From: Chloroflexota bacterium
GTDB taxonomy: Bacteria > Chloroflexota > Dehalococcoidia > UBA2979
Direction: 5' to 3'
DNA: 6,654 nt
Assembly: GCA_027592975.1 (NCBI GenBank)
Contig: JAQCJS010000057.1
Location: 1 to 6,654, forward strand
In this document: positions 6,082 through 6,654 of the stretch, piece after piece
How positions within the stretch are numbered: the stretch's first letter is position 1
How the letters are laid out: each line of letters opens with the position of its first letter
Program-made: the position numbers and the translations under genes
The notes under the pieces: generated by a model
What the model was told of the DNA's origin: nothing
Databases searched by the model: none
The model's input: only the letters and a program-made list of their open reading frames with translations

Positions 6082-6654
6082 CTAGCGCCGGACGCGGTAG
6101 CGCAGGTACACCTCGTCCGTCGCGCCGTTCGGCACGGCGGAGAGCAGTTCCAGGCGCGTGAGCGCGTCCAGCGCGGGCATGCGATCGCTCTCCACGGCGG
6201 TCTTCAGCCGGTTCCCGTTCACCACCACGCCGCCGAGCGTGAGGAAGAACTCATCGACGCAGCCGAGGTCGAAGAGCTGTCCGTTGATGGCCGGTCCGCC
6301 CTCCACCAGCAGCAGCCGCGCGCCTAGGTCGCGGTGCATGTGGTGCAGCATCGCGCGGATCTCGTCGCCCTCGGGGAGGCGCACCACCTGCCGGCCGGTC
6401 GCCTCGACGGCGCGCGCGCGATCCTCCGAGGCCGCGGTCGAGAGGTAGACGATCGCCTGGAAGTCGCGCGCGGTGAAGAACAGCCGCTCCAGCGGCAGAT
6501 CGCCGGTCCGGCTGAGCACGCTGGCGATCGGCAGTCGCGGTAGCCCGCGCCGCTCGCGCAGATCCTCGAGCGCGGGGTCGCCGAGGCGGGACGAGGTGCC
6601 GCTGGCGCGCAGCGTGCCCGCGCCGTTCAGCGTGACGTCCGCGTGCACGCGCAG
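6082..6654 (-). CDS. RibD C-terminal domain/dihydrofolate reductase-fold pyrimidine reductase (5' end outside window)
   Basis: The frame is open from the window edge to a TAG at 6084-6082, giving 190 visible residues. These match the RibD_C reductase domain, which in riboflavin synthesis reduces the ribosylaminopyrimidine intermediate with NADPH. Family features are LRVHADVTLNGAGTLRASG (1-19), where the nucleotide-binding GAGT is typical, LFFTA before a polar stretch, and LLLVEGGPAINGQLFD (114-129). The protein runs to the normal end of the domain. The family's N-terminus, with its SxDG motif, would lie in the roughly 40-60 residues missing beyond 6654; whether a deaminase domain is fused there cannot be seen. 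The GTG at 6648 is internal to the conserved region and is not the start. It may be a stand-alone pyrimidine reductase or a general reductase of the same fold. No other riboflavin genes are visible here. Confidence 0.85.
   Translation of the reverse strand: MRVHADVTLNGAGTLRASGTSSRLGDPALEDLRERRGLPRLPIASVLSRTGDLPLERLFFTARDFQAIVYLSTAASEDRARAVEATGRQVVRLPEGDEIRAMLHHMHRDLGARLLLVEGGPAINGQLFDLGCVDEFFLTLGGVVVNGNRLKTAVESDRMPALDALTRLELLSAVPNGATDEVYLRYRVRR

Noticed and set aside
6069..6088. Repeated CTAGCGC holding the stop codons of the two convergent genes
   Set aside because: It is only 7 nt long, a direct rather than inverted repeat, and has no T-run, so it does not support a terminator. It is probably chance, as CTAG serves as a stop on both strands.
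6643..6648. GTG at 6648 as the start of the reductase gene
   Set aside because: It falls inside the conserved LRVHADVTLNGAGT segment of the RibD_C domain; the frame stays open to the window edge, so the gene is simply cut off.

Overview
The window is about 70% G+C by eye, with third codon positions almost always G or C. It reads as a compact bacterial chromosome segment with no mobile elements, RNA genes or CRISPR arrays that I can see. The gene content is signal peptidase I, an orotate phosphoribosyltransferase with a C-terminal CxxC, a DUF4012 protein, a sortase with an unusual C-terminal module, an NDP-sugar epimerase, a DUF2905 protein and a RibD_C-type reductase. That mix suggests a high-GC member of Chloroflexota (Dehalococcoidia or Thermomicrobia-like). 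An actinobacterium or another high-GC lineage is not excluded.

Layout: positions 1-174 hold the end of an unrecognised + strand gene. lepB (202-984) and pyrE (1012-1578) follow on the + strand and probably share a transcript. Convergent to pyrE is a large membrane-anchored DUF4012 protein (1689-4025, minus). Its annotated stop appears to be created by a seven-base homopolymer; shifting the frame by one base restores 35 more codons and brings its end to within 4 bp of the pyrE stop. A 146 bp divergent region separates it from a + strand run of sortase (4172-4906), NAD-dependent sugar epimerase (4915-5838) and a small DUF2905 membrane protein (5854-6072). A 5'-truncated RibD_C/DHFR-fold reductase (6082-6654, minus) closes the window, convergent with DUF2905.

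How the genes fit together: the centre of the window has a cell-envelope flavour. Signal peptidase I processes exported proteins, the sortase is a transpeptidase or protease of exported proteins, DUF4012 proteins are membrane-anchored and extracytoplasmic, and the epimerase would supply activated sugars. pyrE and the reductase are metabolic neighbours without an obvious link to that theme.

The points most worth a second look are the homopolymer frameshift at the end of the DUF4012 gene, the apparent ATT start codon of pyrE behind a perfect Shine-Dalgarno, -10-like hexamers 6-7 nt before the start codons of lepB and the DUF4012 gene (a leaderless pattern), a beta-rich domain that seems inserted inside DUF4012, and a sortase without a visible membrane anchor. 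I see no convincing wholly new multi-gene system.
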